Source: an uncultured Microbacteriaceae bacterium (lineage in GTDB: Bacteria; Actinomycetota; Actinomycetes; Actinomycetales; Microbacteriaceae). From it: a stretch of DNA of 54,822 nt. How positions within the stretch are numbered: position 1 is the stretch's first letter; the number at the start of each line of letters is the position of its first letter. A model generated the notes under the pieces. It searched no databases and was not told the DNA's origin. It worked only from the letters and a program-made list of their open reading frames with translations. Both the position numbers and the translations under genes were made by a program. The stretch spans positions 1 to 54,822 of the forward strand of contig CALMSL010000198.1 of NCBI GenBank assembly GCA_937872445.1, in the 5' to 3' direction. This document shows positions 34,887 through 43,356 of this stretch, piece by piece.

Positions 34887-36314
34887 GTGACAGTGCGCCT
34901 CTACGACTCCCGGTCGCAAACCGTGACCGACCTCGACCCCATCACTCCCGGCGAGGTCGGAATTTACGTGTGCGGTCCGACCGTGCAGTCGAGCCCGCAC
35001 ATCGGCCACTTGCGTTCCGCGCTCGTCTACGACCTGTGGCGGCGGTGGCTCACCTACCGCGGATTCCGCGTGACTCTCGTGCGCAACGTCACCGACATCG
35101 ACGACAAAATACTCGCGAGCGCGGCGGATGATCCGGAACAGTGGTGGGCGCTCGCGTACCGCTTCGAGCTGGAATTCTCCGCAGGATATGCGGCACTCGG
35201 CATTCTGCCGCCGACGTATGAACCGCGCGCGACCGCGAGCATCGGCCAGATGCACGAACTCATCCAGCGTCTCATCGACGCCGGCCACGCCTACCCGGCG
35301 CCGGATGGCTCGGGCGACGTGTACTTTGACACGAGTTCCTGGCCGAGCTATGGCGAACTCACGAGGCAAAAGCCCGACGACATGGAGCCGGCGGCGGATT
35401 CCGACCCGCGCGGCAAGCGCGACCCCCGCGACTTCGCCCTGTGGAAGGGTCACAAGCCGACCGAGCCGGAATCGGCGGCCTGGCCGTCGCCGTGGGGTTC
35501 CGGCCGACCGGGCTGGCACCTGGAGTGCTCGGCGATGGCATCCCGCTACCTGGGCAGCCACTTCGACATTCACGGCGGGGGACTGGACCTGCGCTTCCCG
35601 CACCACGAGAACGAACTCGCCCAGTCCACGGCGGCCGGCGACAGGTTTGCCAACTACTGGGTGCACAACGGGCTCGTGAACGTCGGCGGCCAGAAAATGT
35701 CCAAGTCGCTCGGCAACTCGATCTTTGCCGCCGAGTTCCTGGAGAAGGCGCGACCGCTCGTGGTGCGCTACTACCTGGGTGCGGCGCACTACCGCTCGAC
35801 GATCGACTACCACGACGGTTCCCTCGTCGAGGCGGAGGCCGCACTGGAGCGAATCGAAGGATTCCTCGCCCGGGCCGACCGGCGACTGGCGGAAGCCGGC
35901 TCAACGGGCAGCGGCGCAGGCAGTGGCGCCCAGGTCATTCCTGAGGCGTTTGCCGCGGCGATGGATGACGACCTTGCCGTGCCGCAGGCGCTCGCCGTTC
36001 TCCACGACACGATTCGGGCCGGCAACGCCGCACTCGATGCGGACGATGTCGAATCGGCCGCCCGGCGCCGCGGCGAAGTGTTCGCCATGACGGAGGTGCT
36101 CGGCCTGAACCCGCACGTCGAGCCCTGGAACACGGCCCAGTCCGGTGAGGCGGCGCCCGCTCTTGCGCGGCTCGTCGAGCTGTTGATCGCGGACCGGGAT
36201 GCGGCGCGTGCCGCAAAGGACTTCGCCTCCGCGGATCGGATTCGCGACGAGTTGGCCGGTGCCGGCATCCAGCTCGAGGACACCCCCACCGGAACCCAAT
36301 GGAGCATCGCGTGA
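34887..36314 (+). CDS. cysS: Cysteinyl-tRNA synthetase
   Basis: A 475-residue class I synthetase. The zinc Cys in YVCGPTVQ, the HIGH motif as HIGHL (about residue 35), [18 protein letters not shown] and KMSKSLGN are all present. MshC, its mycothiol-pathway relative, is shorter and differs around these motifs, so CysS is preferred. The GTG at 34887 is chosen over a TTG six bases upstream for the leaderless -10 geometry. The stop overlaps rlmB by four bases. Confidence 0.96.
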   Translation: MTVRLYDSRSQTVTDLDPITPGEVGIYVCGPTVQSSPHIGHLRSALVYDLWRRWLTYRGFRVTLVRNVTDIDDKILASAADDPEQWWALAYRFELEFSAGYAALGILPPTYEPRATASIGQMHELIQRLIDAGHAYPAPDGSGDVYFDTSSWPSYGELTRQKPDDMEPAADSDPRGKRDPRDFALWKGHKPTEPESAAWPSPWGSGRPGWHLECSAMASRYLGSHFDIHGGGLDLRFPHHENELAQSTAAGDRFANYWVHNGLVNVGGQKMSKSLGNSIFAAEFLEKARPLVVRYYLGAAHYRSTIDYHDGSLVEAEAALERIEGFLARADRRLAEAGSTGSGAGSGAQVIPEAFAAAMDDDLAVPQALAVLHDTIRAGNAALDADDVESAARRRGEVFAMTEVLGLNPHVEPWNTAQSGEAAPALARLVELLIADRDAARAAKDFASADRIRDELAGAGIQLEDTPTGTQWSIA

Positions 36315-37360
36315 AGAATCCCGCACCGAAGCACGGGCGCCCCGGTGCCGTGCGCAAGAAGAGCCGCGGGCCGCAGGTCGGGTCCGGCGGGCAGGGCAGG
36401 CAGGCGCTCGAGGGGAAGAAGCCGACCCCCAAAGCGGAGGATCGCCCGTACCATCCGGCAGGGAAACGCAAGGCGGCAGCTGAGCGCTATGAGGCGTCCG
36501 GCGGCAAGCGGCAGGCGGGTCGGAGTGGTCAGGCGGATCGGTCCGGTCGGGGCGGCCAGCCTGGCGAATCGCAGCGGATGCGGCGCCCCAAGTCGTCGGA
36601 CGAATTCGAGTACGTCACGGGCCGCAACTCCGTTCTGGAGGCGCTTCGGGCATCCATTCCGGCGACCGCCCTGTACATCGCGTCCCGCATCGAGTACGAC
36701 GACCGGGTGAAAGAGGTCATGGGGATCGCCACGAAACGCGGCCTGCCCATCCTCGAGGTGATGCGGCCGGAACTCGACCGGCTCGCCGGGTTCGACTCCG
36801 TGCATCAGGGCCTCGCGCTCAAAGTGCCGCCGTACGAGTACGCGCATCCGATCGAACTGCTCGACAAGGTGATCGGCCAGGGCAAGGTGCCGTTGTTCGT
36901 CGCCCTCGACGGGATCACGGATCCGCGGAACCTCGGCGCGATCATCCGCTCGGTGGCGGCGTTCGGCGGGCACGGCGTGATCGTGCCTCAGCGGCGTTCG
37001 GTGGGGATGACGGCGGCGGCATGGAAAACGTCGGCCGGCGCCGCGGCGCGCACGCCCGTCGCCATGGCGAGCAACCTCACGCAGACGTTGAAGGCGCTGA
37101 AGGAGCGCGGGGTATTTGTGCTCGGCCTGGATGGCGGAGGCGATGTTGCGCTACCGGGGCTGACCTGGGCGAAGTCGCCGCTCGTTGTGGTCGTCGGGAG
37201 CGAAGGCAAAGGCCTGTCGCGGCTCGTGACCGAGACATGCGATGCGGTTGTCTCGATCCCGATCGCCGCATCGACCGAATCCCTCAACGCGGGGATCGCC
37301 GCGAGCGTCACCCTCTACGAAATTTCGAAGCAAAGAGCTTCCGCCACGAAGTCGACCTGA
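36311..37360 (+). CDS. rlmB: 23S rRNA (guanosine-2'-O)-methyltransferase, RlmB/TrmH family
   Basis: A 349-residue SPOUT methyltransferase. The first 95 residues are a Lys/Arg/Gly-rich disordered tail typical of actinobacterial members. A substrate-binding domain starts at [16 protein letters not shown], and the knot motifs [30 protein letters not shown] and [17 protein letters not shown] follow. The GTG start is coupled to cysS through GTGA, a common actinobacterial pairing. The stop lies inside a terminator stem. Confidence 0.94.
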   Translation: MKNPAPKHGRPGAVRKKSRGPQVGSGGQGRQALEGKKPTPKAEDRPYHPAGKRKAAAERYEASGGKRQAGRSGQADRSGRGGQPGESQRMRRPKSSDEFEYVTGRNSVLEALRASIPATALYIASRIEYDDRVKEVMGIATKRGLPILEVMRPELDRLAGFDSVHQGLALKVPPYEYAHPIELLDKVIGQGKVPLFVALDGITDPRNLGAIIRSVAAFGGHGVIVPQRRSVGMTAAAWKTSAGAAARTPVAMASNLTQTLKALKERGVFVLGLDGGGDVALPGLTWAKSPLVVVVGSEGKGLSRLVTETCDAVVSIPIAASTESLNAGIAASVTLYEISKQRASATKST

Positions 37361-37431
37361 CGCCCGGGACGGGCGTCAGCGCTGGCGTCGCAGCGAAGAC
37401 CAGAAATGGTCTTCGCTCATTGCACCAGCGC
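37357..37431. terminator. Bidirectional terminator between rlmB and the trans-sulfuration gene
   Basis: Two nested structures. CTGACGCCCG-GGA-CGGGCGTCAG (10-bp stem, 37357-37379) is followed by AGCGAAGACCA-GAAA-TGGTCTTCGCT (11 bp with a GAAA tetraloop, 37392-37417). The latter is enclosed by GCGCTGG/CCAGCGC (37379-37385 and 37425-37431). No long T-tract, as is usual in high-GC actinobacteria. Confidence 0.75.
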
Positions 37432-37432
37432 G

Positions 37433-38608
37433 CTACGCCTCGAGGGCTTGGATGATGTCCTCGTAGATATCGTCGATGTGCTCGAGACCGATCGAGATCC
37501 GCACGATCCCTCCGCCGGGCTTCGCCTCCGTGGCGACCGGACGGTGCGTGAGCGACGCCGGATGCTGTGCGAGCGTGTCGATTCCGCCGAGCGAGACCGC
37601 GTGGCTCACGAGCTTGAGCGACTCGATGAACTTCGTCGCGGCGTCGTAGCCGCCAGCCAGGTCAAGGGAGAGCATCGAGCCCGGGCCCTCGGACTGCGTG
37701 CCGATCAAGCCTTCGGGGTCGCATCCGGGAAGCGTCGGGAACAGCACGCGGGCCAGCGCCGGGTGGCCGTTCAGCCGCTCCGCGAGCGCCGTGGCCGTCT
37801 CCTGCTGCGCGCGCACCCGGAGTGGCATCGTGCGAAGCCCGCGGTGCAGCAGGTACGCGGCGAACGCGTGGAGCAGCCCGCCGGTGAGCGCCCGAACGTG
37901 GCGCAGGCGCGGGGCCCACTCCTCGTTCGTGGCGATCACGCCGCCCATGACGTCCCCGTGACCGCCGATGTACTTGGTGGCGCTGTGCAGCACGAGCGTC
38001 GCACCGTGCTCGATCGGCCGCTGCAGCACGGGGGTGGCGAACGTGTTGTCGACGAGTACGGGCACATCCCCTGCGCCAGCGACCGCCTTCGCAATGTTCA
38101 CGAGTTCCAGGGTCGGGTTCGCCGGGGTTTCGATCACGACGAGGCCGGTGTCGGGCTGGATCGCCGCAGCGATTTCGTCCACGCTGTGCACCCAGGTCAC
38201 GGTCGTGCCCATGAGACCGTTGTCGAGCACGTGGTCGGTTCCGCCGTAAAGGGGGCGGAGCGCAACGACGTGAGGTTTGCCCGCCGTCACGCTCGCGAGC
38301 AGGCACGCGGCGAGTGCGGCCATGCCGGTGGCGAACGCCACAGCGGTCTCCGAGCCTTCGAGGTTCGCGAGCGCCGTCTCGAACCGGGCGACCCCAGGCT
38401 GCCACAGCCGCTGGTACACCGCAGACTGGCCCGGCTCCAAAGTGCCGCCGGTCGCGAGGTTCTCGTACGAGTCGCCCCCCAGTTCGACGCTCGGCAACGG
38501 GTTCGTGGTGGAGAGGTCGATCGTGGGGACGTGGGAACCGGACTCGATCACGCCCTCCATTCCGGCGTGGACGGCGCGGGTTTCCAGGTGGGGTTTCGAA
38601 GGCTGCAT
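37433..38608 (-). CDS. Trans-sulfuration PLP enzyme (cystathionine gamma-synthase/lyase type)
   Basis: A 391-residue fold-type I PLP enzyme. The PLP-lysine motif is LHSATKYIGGHGDVMGG. RPLYGGTDHV holds the conserved active-site Tyr. The Cys that marks methionine gamma-lyases after that Tyr is replaced by Gly, so synthase or cystathionine lyase activity is more likely. PGGGIVRISIGLEHIDDIYEDI is the family C-terminus. It is divergent from an Lrp-type regulator that probably controls it. Confidence 0.87.
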   Translation of the reverse strand: MQPSKPHLETRAVHAGMEGVIESGSHVPTIDLSTTNPLPSVELGGDSYENLATGGTLEPGQSAVYQRLWQPGVARFETALANLEGSETAVAFATGMAALAACLLASVTAGKPHVVALRPLYGGTDHVLDNGLMGTTVTWVHSVDEIAAAIQPDTGLVVIETPANPTLELVNIAKAVAGAGDVPVLVDNTFATPVLQRPIEHGATLVLHSATKYIGGHGDVMGGVIATNEEWAPRLRHVRALTGGLLHAFAAYLLHRGLRTMPLRVRAQQETATALAERLNGHPALARVLFPTLPGCDPEGLIGTQSEGPGSMLSLDLAGGYDAATKFIESLKLVSHAVSLGGIDTLAQHPASLTHRPVATEAKPGGGIVRISIGLEHIDDIYEDIIQALEA

Positions 38609-38687
38609 GACTCGACCAAAACAGAATCCGCGACAAACTTCAAGCCCGCCGCAAGATCCGCTACGCAGCCGCCACGATGGTTGCGTG

Positions 38688-38700
38688 TTCTGCGACAGAA
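38688..38700. promoter_or_regulatory. Candidate Lrp operator
   Basis: TTCTG-cga-CAGAA, a perfect inverted repeat in the divergent promoter region, ending eight bases before the Lrp gene ATG and overlapping a CAGAAT -10-like box. Confidence 0.4.
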
Positions 38701-38707
38701 TGGGGTG

Positions 38708-39166
38708 ATGGATGACATTGATCGCAGAATCCTTCGCGCCCTTTCCAGCAATGCCCGGATGTCCGGCACGGCCCTCGCGTCGACCATCGGCGTCGCCGAG
38801 TCCACCGTGTCACTGCGCATCCGGCGGCTGCAGGCGGAGGGCTACCTGCTCGGCTACCACGCCGAACTGAATGTGGCAGCGCTCGGGATGACCGTGCAGG
38901 CGCTCATTTCCGTGCGCCTTGTCTCCATTATCCGGGAGGATGTCGAGTCGTTCCGCGATGAGGCACCGAACTGGCCTGGCGTGCTCGGGCTGTTCCACAT
39001 GGCCGGCGTCGATGATTTCCTGTTGCATGTCGCCGCCCGGGACTCCTCCGAGCTGCGGGACTTCGTGCTGGAGCACCTGGCCGGGCATCCCGCCGTCGCC
39101 AACACCGAAACGAACCTCATTTTCGACCACGTGAACGGCCGCGGCCTCGAGCACTTCCTGGCCTGA
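38708..39166 (+). CDS. Lrp/AsnC-family transcriptional regulator
   Basis: A 152-residue regulator. The N-terminal helix-turn-helix is MDDIDRRILRALSSNARMSGTALASTIGVAESTVSLRIRRL, and the rest is the alpha/beta RAM ligand-binding domain. These proteins respond to amino acids. The divergent trans-sulfuration gene makes a sulfur amino acid or branched-chain effector plausible (inference). The ATG at 38708 follows GGGGTG. Confidence 0.9.
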   Translation: MDDIDRRILRALSSNARMSGTALASTIGVAESTVSLRIRRLQAEGYLLGYHAELNVAALGMTVQALISVRLVSIIREDVESFRDEAPNWPGVLGLFHMAGVDDFLLHVAARDSSELRDFVLEHLAGHPAVANTETNLIFDHVNGRGLEHFLA

Positions 39167-39175
39167 CTGTACCGG

Positions 39176-40459
39176 TCAGACGCGGTCTCGCCAGTCCTCC
39201 TCGTCGATGACCGCCGTGGGGAGCGTGAACGCGCCGGTCGGCGGGTCGATGACGGTCGCTTCGTCGCGGCGATGTTGCAGGACCGTCTCGATGTACGAGC
39301 TGACCGCTTCGGCCAGCGGGACATCCCTGCGGTCGTTCTGAGACAGAAACCAGCGGTGTTCGAGCATCTGGTGGAACACTTCGGCCGGCTCCAGCTTTCC
39401 CTTCAACTCGCGGGGGATTGCCCGCGTCACCGGTTCGAACACCGTCGCGAGCCACTCGTGCGCAGACATTTCTTCGTCCGGGTGACCGTCGAAATGTGTC
39501 GCCGCGTACGCGTCCAGATCGTTGAGCAGGCGCCGCGCCTGGTTCTCCTCGACATCCAGCCCGGTGAGCCGAAGCAGCCGCCGCTGGTGGTGGCCGGCAT
39601 CCACGACCTTCGGCTGGATGACGACCTGGCTTCCGGTTTCCGCCGTCTTAATCGCGAGCTCCTCAATGTCGAACCCGAGGTCGTTGAGCCGTTCGACTCG
39701 TTTCGCGATGCGCCAGCGCTCGGTGGAGGAGAACGATTCGGAACTGGTGAGCTCCTTCCACAGGGTCCGGTACGCCGCGAGGATGCCGTTGCTCACCGCG
39801 ATCGGGTCGGTGGATTCGTCGAGGCGCCCGCCCGCGGCGAGGTCCAGCAGTTCGCCGGCGATGTTCACCCGCGCGATCTCCAGGTCGTGTTCGCGCTGGC
39901 CGTCCGAGAGGGTGTCGTAGAGGTTCCCGGTTTCCGCGTCCACCAGGTAGGCGGCGAACGCTCCGGCATCCCGGCGGAACAGCGTGTTCGACAGGGACAC
40001 ATCGCCCCAGAAGAACCCGATGATGTGGAGCCGCACGAGCAGCACGGCGAGCGCGTCGATGAGACGGGTGGCGGTGTCCGGCCGAAGCGTTTGCGAGTAC
40101 AGCGCGCGGTAGGGCAGCGAAAACTTCAGGTGCCGCGTGACGAGCACCGACTCGAGCGCGTTCCCGTGCACATCGGACCGGTTCGTGATGACGGCCACCG
40201 GTTCCACGCACGGCACATCCATCCGCTGAAGCGTTCTCAGCAGTTCGTACTCTCGGCGCGCGAGGTCCTCGGATGTCTCCTTGATGGCCACGATGTATCC
40301 GCTGAGGTGCGCGAAACGCACCAGGTGCCGGGACAAGCCTTTCGGCAGTGCGGCGATGGTGTCCTCCGGCCACGCATCCAGGGGCAGACCCCACGGAAGG
40401 TCGAGCAACGCAGGGTCGACGATTGCCGACGTGATGTTGAGCGAGGCGCTCCCGGTCAC
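39176..40459 (-). CDS. DUF4032 kinase-like protein
   Basis: A 427-residue protein with a protein/LPS-kinase-like core. GFFWGDVSLSNTLFRR resembles the catalytic HGD...N loop (Trp-Gly-Asp here), and AAYLVDAETGNLYD resembles the DFG region (Asp-Ala-Glu). A DUF4032 C-terminal domain follows. Activity is not established. The GTG start overlaps the msiK stop by four bases (GTGA), so it is translated with the sugar-ABC ATPase. That suggests a regulatory or carbohydrate-linked role. Confidence 0.8.
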   Translation of the reverse strand: MTGSASLNITSAIVDPALLDLPWGLPLDAWPEDTIAALPKGLSRHLVRFAHLSGYIVAIKETSEDLARREYELLRTLQRMDVPCVEPVAVITNRSDVHGNALESVLVTRHLKFSLPYRALYSQTLRPDTATRLIDALAVLLVRLHIIGFFWGDVSLSNTLFRRDAGAFAAYLVDAETGNLYDTLSDGQREHDLEIARVNIAGELLDLAAGGRLDESTDPIAVSNGILAAYRTLWKELTSSESFSSTERWRIAKRVERLNDLGFDIEELAIKTAETGSQVVIQPKVVDAGHHQRRLLRLTGLDVEENQARRLLNDLDAYAATHFDGHPDEEMSAHEWLATVFEPVTRAIPRELKGKLEPAEVFHQMLEHRWFLSQNDRRDVPLAEAVSSYIETVLQHRRDEATVIDPPTGAFTLPTAVIDEEDWRDRV

Positions 40460-41559
40460 TTCGTCGGCTCGACGGCTTTCTTGCTCAGCCGCTCACCCGT
40501 CTCCGTGTTGAACACGTGGATGTGGTCCGGTTGCGGCGTGATGAACACGTTGTCGCCAGCGTTCGGATGCACTCGGCCATCCACCCGGGCGACAATGTCG
40601 ACGCGGTTGCCCCGCACCTCGGTGTGCCCGTACAGGTAGCCGTCGGCACCGAGTTCTTCGACGATGTCGACCTCGACGGGGAGGCCGTCGCCGCTCGTGG
40701 ACACGATGACATCTTCCGGCCGCACGCCGATCGTCACCATCGAGCCCGTGGCGTCCGCAAGCGTCGCGCGGTCGACTTTGGCGGTCGCGGTGCCGAACTT
40801 GAGCCCGCCGTCGACGATGTCGACGTCGAACAGGTTCATCGCGGGGGATCCGATGAATCCGGCGACGAACACGTTCTGCGGTTTCGCGTACAGGTCGCGC
40901 GGGGTTCCGACCTGCTGAAGCAGGCCATCCTTGAGGACCGCAATCCGGTCGCCCATGGTGAGCGCCTCAGTCTGGTCGTGGGTCACATACACGGTCGTGA
41001 CGCCGAGGCGGCGGGTGAGCGAGGCGATCTGAGTGCGGGTCTGCACGCGCAGCTTCGCGTCCAGGTTGGAGAGCGGCTCATCCATGAGGAACACCTGCGG
41101 GCTCCGCACGATCGCCCGACCCATGGCGACACGCTGACGCTGGCCACCGGAGAGCGCTTTCGGCTTGCGGCCGAGGTAGTCTTCCAGGTCGAGAAGCTTT
41201 GCGGCTTCAAGCACGCGTGAGGCCCGTTCTTCCTTGTTGACGCCGGCGATCTTGAGGGCGAATCCCATGTTTTCGGCGACCGTCATGTGCGGGTAGAGCG
41301 CGTAGTTCTGGAACACCATGGCGATGTCGCGGTCTTTCGGCGGCATGTCGGTGACGTCGCGATCGCCGATCAGAATGCGACCGTCGTTGACCTCTTCGAG
41401 GCCGGCGAGCATGCGCAGGGAAGTGGACTTGCCGCATCCGGACGGGCCGACGAGAACGAGGAATTCGCCGTCCGCGACGTCCAGGTCGAGCTTGTCGACG
41501 GCAGGGCGCTCCTGCCCCGGATAGATTCGGCTTGCCTTGTCAAAGGTGACTGATGCCAT
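40456..41559 (-). CDS. msiK: Multiple-sugar ABC transporter ATPase (MsiK/UgpC type)
   Basis: A 367-residue shared ATPase for CUT1 sugar importers. Walker [11 protein letters not shown], signature LSGGQRQRVAMGRA, Walker B VFLMDEPLSNLDA and a C-terminal TOBE/MalK-like regulatory region are present. No permease or binding protein is nearby, consistent with MsiK, which serves many importers. A GAAGGAG site lies ten bases before the ATG, inside an approximately 85-base leader with a hairpin. Confidence 0.92.
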   Translation of the reverse strand: MASVTFDKASRIYPGQERPAVDKLDLDVADGEFLVLVGPSGCGKSTSLRMLAGLEEVNDGRILIGDRDVTDMPPKDRDIAMVFQNYALYPHMTVAENMGFALKIAGVNKEERASRVLEAAKLLDLEDYLGRKPKALSGGQRQRVAMGRAIVRSPQVFLMDEPLSNLDAKLRVQTRTQIASLTRRLGVTTVYVTHDQTEALTMGDRIAVLKDGLLQQVGTPRDLYAKPQNVFVAGFIGSPAMNLFDVDIVDGGLKFGTATAKVDRATLADATGSMVTIGVRPEDVIVSTSGDGLPVEVDIVEELGADGYLYGHTEVRGNRVDIVARVDGRVHPNAGDNVFITPQPDHIHVFNTETGERLSKKAVEPTK

Positions 41560-41577
41560 GGTTGTTCTTCTCCTTCA

Positions 41578-41595
41578 CCGGCAGGTACGTGCCGG
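41578..41595 (-). other. Hairpin in the msiK 5' leader (msiK RNA-motif candidate)
   Basis: CCGGCA-cgtacc-TGCCGG on the minus strand sits directly before the GAAGGAG site of msiK. A conserved msiK RNA motif is known upstream of this gene in actinobacteria, but I cannot confirm that this hairpin matches it. Confidence 0.35.
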
Positions 41596-41648
41596 ACGAT
41601 CCGTAGTGAATGGATGCGCGCCCTCCGAGCGGGGTGACGCGTTCCGCC

Positions 41649-41654
41649 ATTATG
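41649..41654 (-). promoter_or_regulatory. -10 box (CATAAT) for msiK
   Basis: CATAAT on the minus strand, about 90 bases before the msiK ATG. No clear -35 is seen. Confidence 0.35.
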
Positions 41655-41808
41655 GCACCCGTTCGAGGCGCATGCGAGTTTCTTTGCCGCGACGGGTGGC
41701 TAGGCTATACAGGGACCTTGCCGTAAGTTTTCAGCTTCGAGGGTCTAGCATCGTCCCGTCAGCTCGGGGGGCTGCCTAAGTTTGTCCGACCGTTGAGTGA
41801 GGTTTGTT

Positions 41809-42747
41809 GTGAGTAGCGGTGTCGGCCCTTCGCGGCCCAGCAAGAATGAGCGGCGCAGCGCGGCGCGCGACAAGGCACGGCAGTTGCGGGAAGAACAAAA
41901 GAAGAAGGACCGCAGAAACAGGCTCATCCTGCAGGGCAGCCTTTTCGTAGTTGTACTCGCCATTGTCGCCGCGGTCGTCCTCGTCATTACGAGCACGATG
42001 CGCCCGCCGGCTCCCGGCCCGCACAACATGCTGAGCGACGGCATCAAGATCGGCGAGGGTTTCCACGCAGTGAAGACGTCGGCTCTGCAGCCGAGCGCCG
42101 AGCCGGTCCCGTTCCCGTCCAACCAGCCGTCGTCGGTTCTGGATATCCGCATGTACGTCGACTACATGTGTCCGATTTGCGGCAACTTCGAGAAGGCGAA
42201 CGCGGACCAGATCAAGAAGCTGGTGCAGGATGGTGCGGCCACTGTGGAGATTCACCCGGTGGCGATCCTCGACCGCGCGTCGACGGGCACGAAATATTCG
42301 ACGAGGGCGGCGAACTCGGCAGCGTGCGTCGCCGACCTTTCTCCGGACAACTTCTTCGACTTCAGCGCGCTTCTGTTCGTTCATCAGCCGAAGGAGAATT
42401 CGCCCGGACTTGACGACAACTCGTTGATCGGCCTGGCGAAGGAGGCCGGGGTTTCCCAGTTCACGCAGGTTTCCAGCTGCATCAAGGATCAGACGTTCAA
42501 GAACTGGGTCGCAGGGGCGACGGACCGTTTCAACAGCAACCCGTTCCCGAACGTGGCAACGCAGCCGCCGCAGCACGGCACGCCGACGATTTTCGTGAAC
42601 GGGCAACTGTACGAGTACACGTTCGATCAGACGACGGGCGCATTCGACCCGGCCCAGTTCACCGCGTTCCTCACAAAGGTGCTGGGTGCGAGCTTCTCCG
42701 ATACGTCTGCACCGTCACCGTCGCCGAGCCCGTCGCCGACGCCGTAG
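41809..42747 (+). CDS. Membrane-anchored DsbA-like protein
   Basis: A 312-residue protein with a basic cytosolic head (NERRSAARDKARQLREEQKKKDRRNR), one membrane helix (about 43-64) and an extracellular thioredoxin-like domain with CPIC (YVDYMCPICGNFE). HGTPTIFVNGQL is the cis-Pro loop. The C-terminus is a Ser-Pro repeat. It is paralogous to the CPHC protein at 28 kb. GTG 41809 is chosen for length and context. Confidence 0.88.
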   Translation: MSSGVGPSRPSKNERRSAARDKARQLREEQKKKDRRNRLILQGSLFVVVLAIVAAVVLVITSTMRPPAPGPHNMLSDGIKIGEGFHAVKTSALQPSAEPVPFPSNQPSSVLDIRMYVDYMCPICGNFEKANADQIKKLVQDGAATVEIHPVAILDRASTGTKYSTRAANSAACVADLSPDNFFDFSALLFVHQPKENSPGLDDNSLIGLAKEAGVSQFTQVSSCIKDQTFKNWVAGATDRFNSNPFPNVATQPPQHGTPTIFVNGQLYEYTFDQTTGAFDPAQFTAFLTKVLGASFSDTSAPSPSPSPSPTP

Positions 42748-42753
42748 AAGTTC

Positions 42754-42870
42754 GTGACCCACCAGCTCTCGCACAATGAGGCCCGCCGCGGTGCGGTGCA
42801 GACGCTCAGTGTGGCGCGGGTGGCGGCGGGCGTGGCCCCGGAGACGAATCTGACGGAGAAGTGTTCATGA
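42754..42870 (+). pseudogene. Truncated 5' copy of the YcaQ-like gene at 43.3 kb
   Basis: A 38-codon frame starting VTHQLSHNEARRGAVQ. The real gene at 43357 starts VTHKLTRDEARRIAVQ, and the DNA is about three-quarters identical over the first 50 bases, including an identical GTGACCCAC start. After that the two diverge and the short frame stops at TGA, overlapping the next ATG in ATGA. It looks like the remnant of a duplicated or replaced homologue. Confidence 0.5.
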
Positions 42871-43328
42871 GCAGGACTGAGAAGTCACCGAAGCTCCCGC
42901 CGAGGTGGGTCGTTCGCATCGCCTGGAACGTGCACCGTGCCATCTACACGGTGACCGGTGGTCGCCGTGGGTTGTGGCCGGCAGAGCCCAGGAAGTGGGG
43001 AGCGATGCGCGTCACCACGATTGGTCGCCGCACGGGCAGGGAGCGCAGCGTCATCCTCGGCTATTTCGAGGACGGGCCGAACCTCGTCACCATGGCCATG
43101 AATGGGTGGGGCGAAGGCGAACCGGCCTGGTGGCTCAACCTGCTCGCGAATCCGGAGGCGACCGTCGTTTTGGCGGACGGTGAACGGGCCGTGAGCGCAG
43201 CCGCGGCGAAAGGCGCTGAGCGGGAACGCCTGTGGGCGCGGTGGCGCGCGCTGGATCACGGTCTCGAGGGCTACGCGAAGATGCGCTCTACGGAGACCGC
43301 AGTCGTCGTGCTCAGTCCGCGAGCCTGA
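42867..43328 (+). CDS. Deazaflavin (F420)-dependent nitroreductase-family protein
   Basis: A 153-residue protein of the Ddn/PNPOx-like split-barrel family. Visible elements are MRVTTIGRRTGRERSVILGYFEDG, MNGWGEGEPAWWLNLLANPEATV and an Arg/Trp-rich tail. Related enzymes use F420H2 to reduce quinones or nitro compounds. GGAG lies nine bases before the ATG at 42867; a GTG six bases upstream is an alternative. Confidence 0.88.
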   Translation: MSRTEKSPKLPPRWVVRIAWNVHRAIYTVTGGRRGLWPAEPRKWGAMRVTTIGRRTGRERSVILGYFEDGPNLVTMAMNGWGEGEPAWWLNLLANPEATVVLADGERAVSAAAAKGAERERLWARWRALDHGLEGYAKMRSTETAVVVLSPRA

Positions 43329-43344
43329 CGGGGCACACCGCTGG

Positions 43345-43350
43345 TACCTT
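43345..43350 (+). promoter_or_regulatory. -10 box (TACCTT) for leaderless YcaQ-like gene
   Basis: TACCTT followed by six bases and then the GTG at 43357. Confidence 0.45.
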
Positions 43351-43356
43351 AGCCCC

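Noticed and set aside
34887-36314. MshC (mycothiol Cys ligase) instead of CysS
   Set aside because: The length of 475 and the full set of CysS motifs, plus coupling to rlmB, favour cysteinyl-tRNA synthetase.
37433-38608. Methionine gamma-lyase as product name
   Set aside because: The Cys typical of that enzyme after the active-site Tyr is Gly here, so a synthase/lyase of cystathionine type is more likely.
37406-38707. Long upstream extension of the Lrp regulator
   Set aside because: It is antisense to the trans-sulfuration gene; Lrp-type proteins start at the MDDIDRRIL position, 38708.
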